A stretch of DNA of 64,000 nt from Algicola sp. (GCA_018222915.1 JAAEZI010000006.1:1-64000); one strand, 5' to 3'; shown: positions 1 to 10,312, counted from the stretch's first letter. Made by a program: numbers and translations. Notes: generated by a model from the letters alone, not told the origin.

Positions 1-1659
<1,659 letters not shown>

Positions 1660-1726
1660 ATTTCCTACAAAATCGTATTTTTTATCGATAAAATGCAATT
1701 TTATTCGTTTATATGTGAGAAAAATG

Positions 1727-1734
1727 TATATTTG
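1727..1734 (+). promoter_or_regulatory. Flavobacterial -7 promoter box for the membrane protein gene at 1757
   Basis: TATATTTG matches the Bacteroidota TAnnTTTG element. It ends 22 bases before the ATG at 1757. It lies inside the longer frame that would begin at GTG 1715, so that upstream start is unlikely. No clear -33 TTG is seen. Confidence 0.6.
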
Positions 1735-1756
1735 TTTCGCTATTAATGAACAAGTT

Positions 1757-2497
1757 ATGAAACTAAGTAACCTATTAGGAGCGACTCTAATACTATTATG
1801 CATTGTATTTCTTGGCCTACAATCTAAAGGTTTAGAAGTAGAGGCTTTTGGTGTTAAAGCCATCGCAATGGTATTTTTAATACTATTGTATTTTGTTAAG
1901 GTAAAAAGCAGGAGCATACTCTTCGCACTGTTTTTATTAACCTACGGAGCTGCAGAGGTTTATAATTATTATACCTATTACGATTATGTGGAAGATTTAA
2001 ATACCGTTGATCCTTATTATCTCATCGGTAATTTACTATTCATTTTGGCTTATATCTTTATGATTGCTAAAGTGCTTTCAATTATGGATTTCTCTAAGGC
2101 ATTAGTCAAGTTTCCTTTGCAAATATTACTACTTTTTGGATTAGGCGTTTTTGTAGTCTATATGATTACAGATATTTCTAGAGATGAGTTAGAAGCAAAA
2201 TACCTTTATATTACAGAATTAATCTATAATTCGGTTGTGATGTTTTTAGTATGCTTATCTCTCGTGAATTATATGTACAATGACACGAAGAAATCCATGA
2301 ATCTTTTAATTGGCTCTATACTTATTGTGTTTTCTGAGGTGATACAGGTTGCCTATTACTATATCTCAGATTATGACAATACATTGAGTGTTATCTATTC
2401 CGTTTTCTTAGTAGGCGCTTTTGTCTTCTTTTATCTTCAATCGACGATTGATCAAGAACAAAATTCGGTATATGCGGCTCAAGAAGTCAACGCTTAA
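1757..2497 (+). CDS. Multi-pass membrane protein, unknown function (paralogue of 3017-3790)
   Basis: I do not recognise a named family with confidence. The 246-residue product is almost all hydrophobic, with about eight predicted membrane segments and short loops, ending in a polar tail. A GTG at 1715 could extend it by 14 residues, but the TATATTTG promoter box lies inside that extension, so ATG 1757 is the better start. Topology and a late motif (VFSEVIQVAYYYI) resemble the protein at 3017-3790 (VFADVLNYICNLYV), suggesting old duplication. The layout of about eight helices with an acidic residue in a late helix loosely recalls YhhN-type lysoplasmalogenases, but this is only a guess. The stop overlaps the convergent DoxX gene by four bases. 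Confidence 0.75.
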   Translation: MKLSNLLGATLILLCIVFLGLQSKGLEVEAFGVKAIAMVFLILLYFVKVKSRSILFALFLLTYGAAEVYNYYTYYDYVEDLNTVDPYYLIGNLLFILAYIFMIAKVLSIMDFSKALVKFPLQILLLFGLGVFVVYMITDISRDELEAKYLYITELIYNSVVMFLVCLSLVNYMYNDTKKSMNLLIGSILIVFSEVIQVAYYYISDYDNTLSVIYSVFLVGAFVFFYLQSTIDQEQNSVYAAQEVNA

Positions 2498-2865
2498 TTA
2501 ATGAAAGGAAGGCGCTTTCTTTCAATGTATAAAATACAAATAGCTAAAATGAATGTGAGTATAGCGGTATAGAATAACGTGCCGCCATCATTATTGATAG
2601 AGATGCCTAAAACCGTGAGATGCATCAGAATAGCACCACCTATGACACCTATAGTGATTAAGGCTCCTGCCCAAGCTGTTTTTTTAAAGAGTAACAACAA
2701 TCCAGCTATCAATTCAAGAATCCCAATGCCAATTCTTCCATAAGGCTCCAAGCCTACTTTGGAGAAAATATAAATACTGTCTTCATGTCCCGTAAATTTA
2801 AAGCGTAAAGTTTGAATCAAGATTATCGCGACAACGATTCTTAAGATGAGTGGAAGGTGTTTCAT
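2494..2865 (-). CDS. DoxX-like four-helix membrane protein
   Basis: Small integral membrane protein (123 aa) of the DoxX/DoxD-like superfamily. Four hydrophobic helices are visible, with the family-type stretch GIGILELIAGLLLLF in the second helix followed by a GALITIGVIGGAI helix. Family members are linked to redox or quinone-related functions, but the role here is unknown. The frame extends upstream to 2925 through a polar stretch (RDSDFKRLRNN), so I chose the ATG at 2865, where the hydrophobic N-terminus begins (MKHLPLILRIV). It lies between two related membrane protein genes on the opposite strand, and its stop overlaps the first by four bases. Confidence 0.8.
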   Translation of the reverse strand: MKHLPLILRIVVAIILIQTLRFKFTGHEDSIYIFSKVGLEPYGRIGIGILELIAGLLLLFKKTAWAGALITIGVIGGAILMHLTVLGISINNDGGTLFYTAILTFILAICILYIERKRLPFIN

Positions 2866-2982
2866 AATTATTAATCTATTGTTTCTTAGACGTTTGAAAT
2901 CTGAATCCCTACAATTTGGACGCAATTATGTAAAATAATCGATAAAACGTACATTTAATACGATAAAATACATAAAATTTAT

Positions 2983-2990
2983 TATATTTG
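2983..2990 (+). promoter_or_regulatory. Flavobacterial -7 promoter box for the gene at 3017
   Basis: TATATTTG fits TAnnTTTG and ends 26 bases before the ATG. The octamer is identical to the one in front of the related gene at 1757. Confidence 0.6.
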
Positions 2991-3016
2991 TATTACCCAA
3001 TTAATTATCTACCATA

Positions 3017-3790
3017 ATGAAATCGTTTAAATTAAAGCCAAATTTGGCGTTAGTCGGCCTATTATTTGTGCTGATATTTAGTTACTTTTTGGCTACTTAT
3101 TTCGGCAATACCTTAATCCCGAAAATTTTTAAATTAGTTACAGTTACCGTACTATTGACTTTTTATTATTGTCAGTTGCAGCGAATGGCTCATGTTTTCT
3201 TAACGATATTTCTAGTCTTCTTTGTTGGCGATGCATTTGCAGTGTTTGATTTTGGAAGTTTGTCTACAGAGTTATCCAAAGCTTTATATATGGGAGCTTA
3301 TCTTTTATTGGCATTTGTTCTTCTCAGTAAATTGAAAAAAGTGAAGTTTGAAGGTCTTGTGACCGTTTACCTTATATTAGTCTTGCTGTTAAATTCCTAC
3401 TTCTTGTATGCGCTCTATGGCGTTGCCAAAGAGAATTTCGTGGATGACGTTAATTTGATATTATATATTTGTCACGGCATTACCTTAATAGCCATTACGT
3501 ATTTGGCTTTCGCCGTTTATTTGAGTAGGGAAACAGCACAATCCATCACCTTTCTATTAATGGTATTTTGTTTTGTGTTTGCCGATGTACTAAACTACAT
3601 CTGTAATTTATATGTCTACTATTGGATCTTCGAATTCTTTGAAGGGATTCTGCACATGGCTGGTTTATTCCTGTTATATAAGTATGTCTATGATCACCAC
3701 ACGAATCGTTACAGTGAAAAGCGCATCAATTTTTCAGAATATTTTGTGCCTACAACAGAAAAACTCCGACAAATAACCGTGCATCTCTAA
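3017..3790 (+). CDS. Multi-pass membrane protein, unknown function (paralogue of 1757-2497)
   Basis: 257 residues with about eight hydrophobic segments and a polar C-terminus. No catalytic motif is obvious. It shares size, topology and a late-helix motif with the product of 1757-2497, with aromatic residues clustered after the acidic position. A relation to YhhN-like membrane proteins is possible but unproven. Its start is supported by a promoter box 26 bases upstream. The stop (3788-3790) directly abuts the stop of the convergent metallophosphatase gene. Pairs of such paralogues imply related but non-identical roles, perhaps in lipid or envelope metabolism; that is inference only. Confidence 0.75.
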   Translation: MKSFKLKPNLALVGLLFVLIFSYFLATYFGNTLIPKIFKLVTVTVLLTFYYCQLQRMAHVFLTIFLVFFVGDAFAVFDFGSLSTELSKALYMGAYLLLAFVLLSKLKKVKFEGLVTVYLILVLLLNSYFLYALYGVAKENFVDDVNLILYICHGITLIAITYLAFAVYLSRETAQSITFLLMVFCFVFADVLNYICNLYVYYWIFEFFEGILHMAGLFLLYKYVYDHHTNRYSEKRINFSEYFVPTTEKLRQITVHL

Positions 3791-4702
3791 TTACACAATA
3801 ATAGAGGTTCCGTTGGCCGATTTGTTCTTATCAGCATCGAAGTAAAAATCTATTTTACCGAGATTGATGCCATAGCAACCAACTTGATTAACCAATAGAT
3901 TTTGTCCTTCAGAATTTTTTACAACTGTAGGCTTCTTTAGAAACGTATGGGTATGTCCTCCGATGATAAGGTCAATGTCTTTCGTGCTTTCGGCTAGTTT
4001 GAGATCACTAATTTTATCGGATGTGTTGCCGTAATAGTAACCCAAATGAGATAAGCAAATGATGAGGTCACATTGTTCATCAACTTTTAAAATCCGCGTC
4101 ATTTCTTGTGTGGTTTCCACAGGATCTAAATACACGGTTTCTTTGTAAAGTTTTTTTCCAACTAATCCTTCCAACTCTATACCTAATCCGAAAATACCAA
4201 TTTTGATACCATCTCGAACCAATAATCGGTAAGGCTTCACATGCGTATCCATGATGGTGTTTGAAAAATCATAATTAGCGGATACAAAATCAAATTTAGC
4301 ATGTGGTAATTGTGCATAAAGGCCATCAATTCCATTGTCAAAATCATGGTTTCCAATGGTTGCGACATCGTATTTTAGCATGCTCATTAATTTGAATTCT
4401 AATTCTCCGCCATAATAATTAAAATAAGGAGTACCTTGAAAGATGTCACCAGCATCTAGAAGTAAGGTATTTGGATTTTCTTTTCGGATAGCTTCTATAA
4501 GACTCGCGCGTCTTGCTACACCACCTTGATTAGGGTTTCTACCGTCGTCTGGACCAAAAGGGTCTATATGACTGTGAACATCATTGGTATGTAGTATGGT
4601 TATTTTTTTTTGAGCAGGCTTAAATGATGACAAGCCAATAGCACCCAATCCTACCAAGGCCGATGCTGCTGCCGTTTGTTGTAAAAAAGCTCTTCTTTGC
4701 AT
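3791..4702 (-). CDS. 5'-nucleotidase-like metallophosphatase (catalytic half), exported
   Basis: 303-residue calcineurin-like metallophosphatase corresponding to the N-terminal catalytic domain of UshA/5'-nucleotidase proteins. Visible metal-binding motifs are NDVHSH near residue 40, DAGDIFQGT, GNHDFDNG and GGHTHTF near the C-terminus. The N-terminus MQRRAFLQQTAAASA looks like a twin-arginine signal followed by an Ala-rich helix, so export is likely. The C-terminal substrate-binding domain of the usual fused enzyme is absent; it is encoded by the gene directly upstream on the same strand (4705-5463), two bases away. The two proteins probably act together outside the cytoplasm to hydrolyse nucleotides or related phosphate esters. 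Confidence 0.9.
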   Translation of the reverse strand: MQRRAFLQQTAAASALVGLGAIGLSSFKPAQKKITILHTNDVHSHIDPFGPDDGRNPNQGGVARRASLIEAIRKENPNTLLLDAGDIFQGTPYFNYYGGELEFKLMSMLKYDVATIGNHDFDNGIDGLYAQLPHAKFDFVSANYDFSNTIMDTHVKPYRLLVRDGIKIGIFGLGIELEGLVGKKLYKETVYLDPVETTQEMTRILKVDEQCDLIICLSHLGYYYGNTSDKISDLKLAESTKDIDLIIGGHTHTFLKKPTVVKNSEGQNLLVNQVGCYGINLGKIDFYFDADKNKSANGTSIIV

Positions 4703-4704
4703 AA

Positions 4705-5463
4705 TTATTGGTTTAATTGGATAAAACGTTCATCTATGGTTGGACTTAAAGTATCGATTTTCTTAAAATAATCAATTAAGACATTTCTAATTTTGTAATT
4801 GAGATCGTAAAGCGTGTCATTAGTTTTAAAGAAGTCCATGTGATCACCACCATTATAGAGATAATCATTAGTAGCTACATTGTAGCTTTTATAAAAATCT
4901 AATGGCTTACCATGCAAATTAGCAGCTTTTAATTGACCCTCTTTATCAAGGATGATTTGTAACTGAGAAATAGGGTGCGCCCGTTTTGCTTTGACCAGAT
5001 AGTCAATGAGTGATTTGACTTCAGGACCTTTAAGTTTTACAACGACAACGGCATTGTCAAAAGGCATGACTTCGTAGGCCGTTCTTGTAGTGACATCGCC
5101 CTTAGATATGATGGATCTGATACCACCATGATTCAATAATACAAAATCAATATCCTCTCCAGATCGACTTTTAAAAATAGGGTTTGATTCACTGTAAACT
5201 GCATCGGCCATCATATTACCAATAGCCGTGTTTAAGTCACCATCAGATTTGGAATAGGTATTCTTGGCAACAGCTAAAGTACTATCTAAAGTGTTATTGA
5301 CATGCGTTCTGTATGGTGTTATAAAAGCTTCTATGTCTGGATCAATAGCTAAACTATCAGAGATATTTATTTGTTGACCTTCAATTTTATTCAGGTGGTA
5401 TTCTTGTTTACAGCCACTTATAAATACGATCGAAATTAGTAGAATTAAATGTTTATAATTCAT
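4705..5463 (-). CDS. 5'-nucleotidase C-terminal domain lipoprotein
   Basis: 252-residue lipoprotein carrying only the 5'-nucleotidase C-terminal (substrate-binding) domain. The signal peptide ends in a lipobox (VFISGCKQ). The domain hallmarks are LNTAIGNMMADAV, NHGGIRS, the YEVMPFDNAVVVVKLKG stretch, and YNVATNDYLYNGGD. It lies upstream of, and two bases from, the metallophosphatase gene, so the usual N-to-C domain order is reversed in the operon. An ATG 15 bases upstream (5478) would add five residues; I prefer 5463 because it gives a compact Lys-containing signal (MNYKHLILL). It probably partners the catalytic half at the membrane. Confidence 0.9.
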   Translation of the reverse strand: MNYKHLILLISIVFISGCKQEYHLNKIEGQQINISDSLAIDPDIEAFITPYRTHVNNTLDSTLAVAKNTYSKSDGDLNTAIGNMMADAVYSESNPIFKSRSGEDIDFVLLNHGGIRSIISKGDVTTRTAYEVMPFDNAVVVVKLKGPEVKSLIDYLVKAKRAHPISQLQIILDKEGQLKAANLHGKPLDFYKSYNVATNDYLYNGGDHMDFFKTNDTLYDLNYKIRNVLIDYFKKIDTLSPTIDERFIQLNQ

Positions 5464-5509
5464 TGATTTTATTATCATGTGATTATCAATTCTAACGCAG
5501 TGTTTTTAC

Positions 5510-5517
5510 TACATTTG
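5510..5517 (+). promoter_or_regulatory. Flavobacterial -7 promoter box for DUF6913-dapA
   Basis: TACATTTG fits TAnnTTTG and ends 18 bases before the ATG at 5536. It would drive the DUF6913-dapA pair. Confidence 0.55.
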
Positions 5518-5535
5518 TACAAAGCATAAATATAA

Positions 5536-6054
5536 ATGATTTTAAAGGCATTTAAGGAAAAATCAAATCAAAAATTCGTCAACAAATTGTTAAGTGCTAG
5601 ACGTATTGCTGTAGATCATTCTAAAATGACGAGTGTAGGTGTGGTTTTAAACCTTAGTGAGTTTTCAGATTTTGAGGCATTTAGAGCCTTTTTTAAGAGT
5701 TTAGGTTTACAACAAGCTAAGACTAAAATTATTGCTTTTGTGGAAGACCCAAAAAATGCAAATGATCTTTGGGATACGTATATTAACCCTAAAGATTTTG
5801 GTTGGAAAGGGAAAATTAATAGTATGGATCTTCAATCTTTTATTGATATGCCCTTCGATGTTTTAGTATGCTATTACAAAGAGCATCATTTAGAGCTCAA
5901 TTTATTGACAGCTCTGTCTAAGGCAAATTTCAAAGTAGGTTTGTATGATGATGATCGGAGGTTATATGATTTAATGATTGATGTCAATCCAAAGGATTTT
6001 TCGCTTTTTAAAAAGGAATTAACGAAGTATTTAACAGTTTTAAATAAATTATAA
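5536..6054 (+). CDS. DUF6913-type conserved hypothetical protein
   Basis: 172-residue soluble protein without signal peptide or membrane helix. It resembles a Flavobacteriia-specific family I know as DUF6913, which often sits directly before dapA. The sequence alternates strands and helices (VGVVLNLSEF, KIIAFVEDP, FDVLVCYYK), suggesting an alpha/beta fold, and ends in a Lys-rich helix. No catalytic motif is recognisable. Its stop TAA (6052-6054) overlaps the dapA ATG by one base (TAATG), so the two genes are probably translationally coupled. The function is unknown; a role linked to lysine or cell-wall precursor synthesis is inferred only from position. Confidence 0.8.
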   Translation: MILKAFKEKSNQKFVNKLLSARRIAVDHSKMTSVGVVLNLSEFSDFEAFRAFFKSLGLQQAKTKIIAFVEDPKNANDLWDTYINPKDFGWKGKINSMDLQSFIDMPFDVLVCYYKEHHLELNLLTALSKANFKVGLYDDDRRLYDLMIDVNPKDFSLFKKELTKYLTVLNKL

Positions 6055-6935
6055 TGACAAAATTTCATGGTACAGGTGTGGCGATTATTACACCATTTCA
6101 TGCAGATCTTTCGGTAGATCATAAAGCATTGGCTCATCTAGTAGACTATAATATTAACAACGGTACAGATTATATTGTCATAAGCGGTACAACTGGAGAA
6201 AGTGTTACAATCACCAAACATGAAAAGCAGGAAATCATTCAAACGATTATCAAGGCAAATCAAAAGCGCGTACCTTTAGTTTTAGGTATAGGTGGAAATA
6301 ATACAGCGCAGGTAATTGAGGAAATTAAGTCGACGGATTTAAGTGAAATTGATGCACTTTTATCGGTCTCTCCTTATTACAGTAAACCACAGCAAGAAGG
6401 TATTTATCAGCACTTCAAAGCCATTTCAGCGGTTTCTCCAGTGGATATTATCATGTATAATGTGCCTGGTAGAACATCTTCAAATATGTCGCCAGAGACA
6501 ACTTTGAGACTGGCCAAGGACTTTGAGAATATCATTGGCGTGAAAGAAGCAGGAAATAATGTACATCAATACTTAAAGTTGCTAAGAGACAAACCGGAAG
6601 ATTTCTTGATTATTTCTGGAGATGATGATTTGGTTCTAGGAGTTGTCTTAGCTGGAGGTGCAGGAGTGATTTCAGTTTTAGGTCAAGCTATTCCTAAGCA
6701 GTTTACAAAGATGATTAATTTAGGTTTGGAAGGAAAAGCCAAAGAGGCCTATAAAATTCATTTTGATTTGATGGACATCACCTCCCTCATTTTTTCTGAA
6801 AATAATCCAGCAGGAATCAAGGCGGTGTTAGAGACATTAAAACTATCAAACGCGACTGTAAGATTGCCATTGGTGGAGGCATCAGATGATCTAAAAATGA
6901 AAATTGCAAAGGCACTTGAAAAATTAGATGTCTAG
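6054..6935 (+). CDS. dapA: 4-hydroxy-tetrahydrodipicolinate synthase DapA
   Basis: DapA condenses pyruvate with aspartate semialdehyde, the first committed step to diaminopimelate and lysine. The 293-residue length is normal. The GTTGES motif is present, with Tyr135 in MYNVPGRTS and the Schiff-base lysine Lys164 in GVKEAGN. The TIM-barrel pattern is complete (VISVLGQAIPK near residue 210). The start is fixed by the TAATG overlap with the preceding gene. It is cytoplasmic. No terminator of note follows; a short weak inverted repeat lies at about 6941-6956. Confidence 0.97.
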   Translation: MTKFHGTGVAIITPFHADLSVDHKALAHLVDYNINNGTDYIVISGTTGESVTITKHEKQEIIQTIIKANQKRVPLVLGIGGNNTAQVIEEIKSTDLSEIDALLSVSPYYSKPQQEGIYQHFKAISAVSPVDIIMYNVPGRTSSNMSPETTLRLAKDFENIIGVKEAGNNVHQYLKLLRDKPEDFLIISGDDDLVLGVVLAGGAGVISVLGQAIPKQFTKMINLGLEGKAKEAYKIHFDLMDITSLIFSENNPAGIKAVLETLKLSNATVRLPLVEASDDLKMKIAKALEKLDV

Positions 6936-7030
6936 AATAAAAGTTAAATATAACTTAAACATAAGGAGTGCCTAATTTCATCCATTATTTTAGCATAAAA
7001 TTTTTGTTTTTATAATACGTTATAAATACG

Positions 7031-7038
7031 TACTTTTG
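7031..7038 (+). promoter_or_regulatory. Flavobacterial -7 promoter box for the bamD operon
   Basis: TACTTTTG fits TAnnTTTG and ends 17 bases before the bamD ATG. A TTG at 7004-7006 could serve as -33, but the 24-base spacer is longer than ideal. Confidence 0.6.
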
Positions 7039-7055
7039 CAACCTGTTTTTTATTT

Positions 7056-7871
7056 ATGAAGAAATTATTTTATTTATCTCTTGTACTTTTGGTTTTAACG
7101 TCTTGTAGCGAATTTCAAAAAGCTATGAAATCTGACGATGTGGCTTTGAAATATGCCAAAGGGACTGAGTTATTTGAAGCTGGGAAATGGTCTAAAGCGA
7201 ATAAATTATTTGCTCAGATTATTCCTAATTATAGAGGGAAACCTCAAGCGGAAAAGTTGACGTATATGTATGCTATGACGTTCTACAATATGAAAGAATA
7301 TATTTCCGCTGGATACCAATTAACACAATTTGAAAATAGATATCCACAAAGTGAGAAAGCACAAGAGACGTCGTTTTTAGCCGCCAAATGCTATTACGAA
7401 ATGTCTCCAATTTACAGTAAGGAGCAACATGAAACCATTGAGGCTTTGGAAAAACTGCAGCTGTTCGTGAATAAATATCCGAACTCTGAATACTTGCCAC
7501 AGGCTAATGCGCTTATCAAAGAATTGGATTACAAATTAGAGAAAAAAGCCTTCGAAATAGCGAAGCTTTACAATAATATTGCTTATTTCGAGTCATCAGA
7601 TTATGAGGCAGCTATCAAGGCATTTGATAATTTTTTAGTTGATTATCCAGGCACTAGTTTTAGAGAGGAAGCCATGTTTTATCGCTTGGATTCCGCTTAT
7701 AAATTAGGCGTCAATAGTATCAAATCAAAACAAGAAGAGCGCTTAAATACGGCCATTAATTATTACAACAATTTTAAGAAATTCTACCCAAATTCAGAAT
7801 TTATAGAAGAAGCCAATAAAATGAATGAGGAGATGATTTCTGCGAAACAAGAACTCAATACAAAAAGTTAA
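7056..7871 (+). CDS. bamD: Outer-membrane assembly lipoprotein BamD
   Basis: BamD is an essential lipoprotein of the BAM complex, which folds beta-barrels into the outer membrane. The N-terminus is a lipoprotein signal with lipobox (VLTSCSEF, Cys near residue 17). The rest is made of tetratricopeptide-like helical pairs (ALKYAKGTELFEAGKWSKA; YEAAIKAFDNFLVDYPGT; LNTAINYYNNFKKFYPNS), with the recurrent NxYPxS pattern of this family. The 271-residue length is typical for Bacteroidota. It heads a run with rpoZ (12-base gap), coaBC and the DUF4835 gene, an arrangement I know from other Flavobacteriia. Confidence 0.95.
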   Translation: MKKLFYLSLVLLVLTSCSEFQKAMKSDDVALKYAKGTELFEAGKWSKANKLFAQIIPNYRGKPQAEKLTYMYAMTFYNMKEYISAGYQLTQFENRYPQSEKAQETSFLAAKCYYEMSPIYSKEQHETIEALEKLQLFVNKYPNSEYLPQANALIKELDYKLEKKAFEIAKLYNNIAYFESSDYEAAIKAFDNFLVDYPGTSFREEAMFYRLDSAYKLGVNSIKSKQEERLNTAINYYNNFKKFYPNSEFIEEANKMNEEMISAKQELNTKS

Positions 7872-7883
7872 TTTATAGAGACA

Positions 7884-8213
7884 ATGGATTTAAAAAAGAC
7901 AAATGCACCTGTGACTACAGAAACGTATGATAGAAATGTCATTGATGCACCAACAGATAATATCTATGAAGCTATTTCAGTGATTTCTAAAAGAGCTGAG
8001 CAAATCAATACTGATATTAGAAGAGAATTGGTTGACAAACTTGAAGAGTTTGCTACATACAACGACAGTCTTGAGGAAATCTTTGAAAACAAAGAGCAAA
8101 TTGAAGTGTCTAAATTCTACGAAAAATTGCCTAAGCCACATGCTTTGGCAGTTCAAGAGTGGTTAGACGATAAAATTTATTACAGAAACACTGACGACGA
8201 CGTCAAGGAATAA
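7884..8213 (+). CDS. rpoZ: RNA polymerase omega subunit (Bacteroidota type)
   Basis: 109-residue protein matching the divergent omega subunit of Bacteroidota. The central helix region (NIYEAISVISKRAEQI, then IRRELVDKLEEF) corresponds to the omega core that clamps the beta' C-terminus. It lacks the classical N-terminal MARVT sequence of proteobacterial omega and ends in an acidic tail. It sits 12 bases after bamD and 7 bases before coaBC, so all three are likely co-transcribed. Confidence 0.88.
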   Translation: MDLKKTNAPVTTETYDRNVIDAPTDNIYEAISVISKRAEQINTDIRRELVDKLEEFATYNDSLEEIFENKEQIEVSKFYEKLPKPHALAVQEWLDDKIYYRNTDDDVKE

Positions 8214-8220
8214 TACAAAG

Positions 8221-9432
8221 ATGTCTATATTAAGTGGCAAGCGTATACTTCTAGGCATCACAGCCGGTATTGCTGCTTATAAGACAGCAAGCCTAGTTAG
8301 GCTATTTATAAAAGCAGGCGCTCATGTAAAGGTCGTGATGACGCCTGCTTCTAAAGACTTCATTACACCTTTAACGCTTTCAACCTTATCTAAAAATCCC
8401 GTTTATTCTTCTTTTACTAATGAAGAGGATGATAATGCGACATGGAATAATCACGTGGAACTGGGACTTTGGGCAGATATGTTCATTATTGCACCAGCAA
8501 CAGCAAATACCATGGCTAAAATGGCAAATGGTGTTTGTGATAATTTATTGTTAGCCACGTATCTTTCAGCAAAGTGTCCGGTATATTTTGCACCTGCAAT
8601 GGATTTAGACATGTATAAACATGCTTCTACTAAAGCGACATTTGATAAATTAGCCTCCTTCGGAAATGTGATGATTCCAGCGACGTCAGGTGAATTGGCC
8701 AGCGGACTTGTTGGAGAAGGTCGTATGGCTGAGCCTGAAGCCATTTTAGAGTTCATTGAAAATGACGTTCTAGGAAAATTGCCATGGCGTGGTAAAAAGG
8801 TAATGGTCACTGCAGGTCCCACGTATGAAGCCATAGATCCTGTGCGTTTTATTGGCAATCATTCAAGTGGAAAAATGGGCTTCGAAATAGCGAAAGCAGC
8901 TGCCAATTTAGGAGCTGAGGTTATTTTGATTTCAGGGCCAACTAGCCAGTCGGTGTCACACCAATTAATAGAACTAGTACATGTTGTAAGTGCTCAAGAG
9001 ATGTATGAAGCCGCTCATCGGTATTTTAACGATATAGACATAGCGATCTTATCTGCAGCAGTGGCAGACTACCGTCCAAAAAATGTATCAGATCAGAAAA
9101 TAAAGAAGGCCTCTTCAACGTTAACTCTGGAGTTGGAAAAAACTAAGGATATTTTAAAATCATTGGGTGCTATTAAAAAACAGCAGTTTTTAGTGGGATT
9201 CGCCTTAGAAACCAATAATGAGGTTGAACACGCCAAAGGGAAGCTCCAATCGAAACATTTGGATTTGATTGTCTTAAATTCCTTAAATGATAAAGGTGCT
9301 GGTTTTGGTGGTTCAACAAATAAAGTTACTTTTATCACAGCATCACACGAGATCATTGAAAATGAATTAAAGTCGAAAACGGAAGTCGCTGAAGATCTGA
9401 TGCAACAAATTTTAAAACAAACACATGAATAA
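8221..9432 (+). CDS. coaBC: Bifunctional phosphopantothenoylcysteine decarboxylase / phosphopantothenate-cysteine ligase
   Basis: CoaBC (Dfp) carries out two consecutive steps of coenzyme A biosynthesis. The N-terminal flavoprotein decarboxylase half has GKRILLGITAGIAAYKTA, the catalytic His in NNHVELG near residue 78, the PASANT-like segment PATANTMAKMANG and the substrate-binding PAMDLDMY motif. The C-terminal ligase half begins near residue 190 (KKVMVTAGPTYEAIDPVR) with NHSSGKMG and AAVADYRP. Length (403 aa) is standard. Its end overlaps the next gene by eight bases, pointing to coupling. Together with coaE at 19.9 kb, the window holds three CoA-pathway activities. Confidence 0.97.
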   Translation: MSILSGKRILLGITAGIAAYKTASLVRLFIKAGAHVKVVMTPASKDFITPLTLSTLSKNPVYSSFTNEEDDNATWNNHVELGLWADMFIIAPATANTMAKMANGVCDNLLLATYLSAKCPVYFAPAMDLDMYKHASTKATFDKLASFGNVMIPATSGELASGLVGEGRMAEPEAILEFIENDVLGKLPWRGKKVMVTAGPTYEAIDPVRFIGNHSSGKMGFEIAKAAANLGAEVILISGPTSQSVSHQLIELVHVVSAQEMYEAAHRYFNDIDIAILSAAVADYRPKNVSDQKIKKASSTLTLELEKTKDILKSLGAIKKQQFLVGFALETNNEVEHAKGKLQSKHLDLIVLNSLNDKGAGFGGSTNKVTFITASHEIIENELKSKTEVAEDLMQQILKQTHE

Positions 9433-10312
9433 ATACATCACACTATTATTGGTTTTAATTACAAGTTGGTCTTGGTCTCAAGAACTGAATTGCAATGTTG
9501 TTGTAAATGCGCAGCTAACTGGTAATGAAAATGTGCAAGTATTTAAAACATTAGAGCGACAACTAACAGAGTTTGTGAATAATACGCAATGGACAGATAA
9601 GTCATTTAAGGCTCAAGAACGTATCGATTGTAGTATGGTTATTACCATTGACGATTACGATACCGATTTATTTCAAGCTTCTATTCAAGTACAAAGTTCG
9701 AGGCCAGTTTATGGCTCTACATATGGTAGCCCTGTCTATAATTTCAATGACAAAGATTTTAATTTCCAATATTTAGAATTTCAGAATTTTGTATTCAATC
9801 CCACTCAGTTTGAATCCAATTTAATATCGGTCATTACGTTCCACGTTTATATGATTTTAGGTTTGGATGCGGATACGTTTACTGAAAAAGGTGGTGATCC
9901 ATATTACAAACAAGCACAAACCATTTTAAATTATTCTCAACAGAATAATGCCAAAGGCTGGAAATTAGAAGATGGTCAGCAAACCCGATTTGTACTTATT
10001 GATAATATCCTATCACCCACATTTAAGGAGTTTAGAGAAGTTATGTATACGTATCATCGTAATGGATTGGATGAAATGAGCAATAACGCCAAAGAAGGAA
10101 AACAATCGATTATAAATTCTATTGATAAACTCAAGGAAATGCAACGAAGAAGACCTAACTCATTTTTAATGCGTGTATTTTTTGATGCAAAAGCAGATGA
10201 AGTTCAGCAGATATTTAGCGGTGGACCTAATGTAAACGTGGCGGAATTAATTTCTACCTTAACAAGGTTAGCGCCAATGCACTCTTCCAAATGGCGTGAC
10301 ATCAAATTTTAG
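9425..10312 (+). CDS. DUF4835 family exported protein (PorD-like)
   Basis: 295-residue protein with a cleavable signal peptide (MNKYITLLLVLITSWSWSQ). It matches the Bacteroidota family DUF4835, which recent annotation links to the type IX secretion system under the name PorD; I recall that link only from family knowledge. Characteristic stretches are ELNCNVVVNAQ, FQYLEFQNFVFNPTQFESNL, YMILGLDADTF and the conserved end MHSSKWRDIKF. Two cysteines occur early in the mature part. It overlaps coaBC by eight bases. A T9SS role would fit the two sorting-domain proteins encoded at 13-16.7 kb. Confidence 0.85.
   Translation: MNKYITLLLVLITSWSWSQELNCNVVVNAQLTGNENVQVFKTLERQLTEFVNNTQWTDKSFKAQERIDCSMVITIDDYDTDLFQASIQVQSSRPVYGSTYGSPVYNFNDKDFNFQYLEFQNFVFNPTQFESNLISVITFHVYMILGLDADTFTEKGGDPYYKQAQTILNYSQQNNAKGWKLEDGQQTRFVLIDNILSPTFKEFREVMYTYHRNGLDEMSNNAKEGKQSIINSIDKLKEMQRRRPNSFLMRVFFDAKADEVQQIFSGGPNVNVAELISTLTRLAPMHSSKWRDIKF

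Noticed and set aside
6983-6997. A 15-base word CATTATTTTAGCATA shared with 32938-32952, upstream of bamD and pcm
   Set aside because: By rough estimate several exact AT-rich 15-mers are expected by chance in 64 kb; the positions relative to the starts differ.
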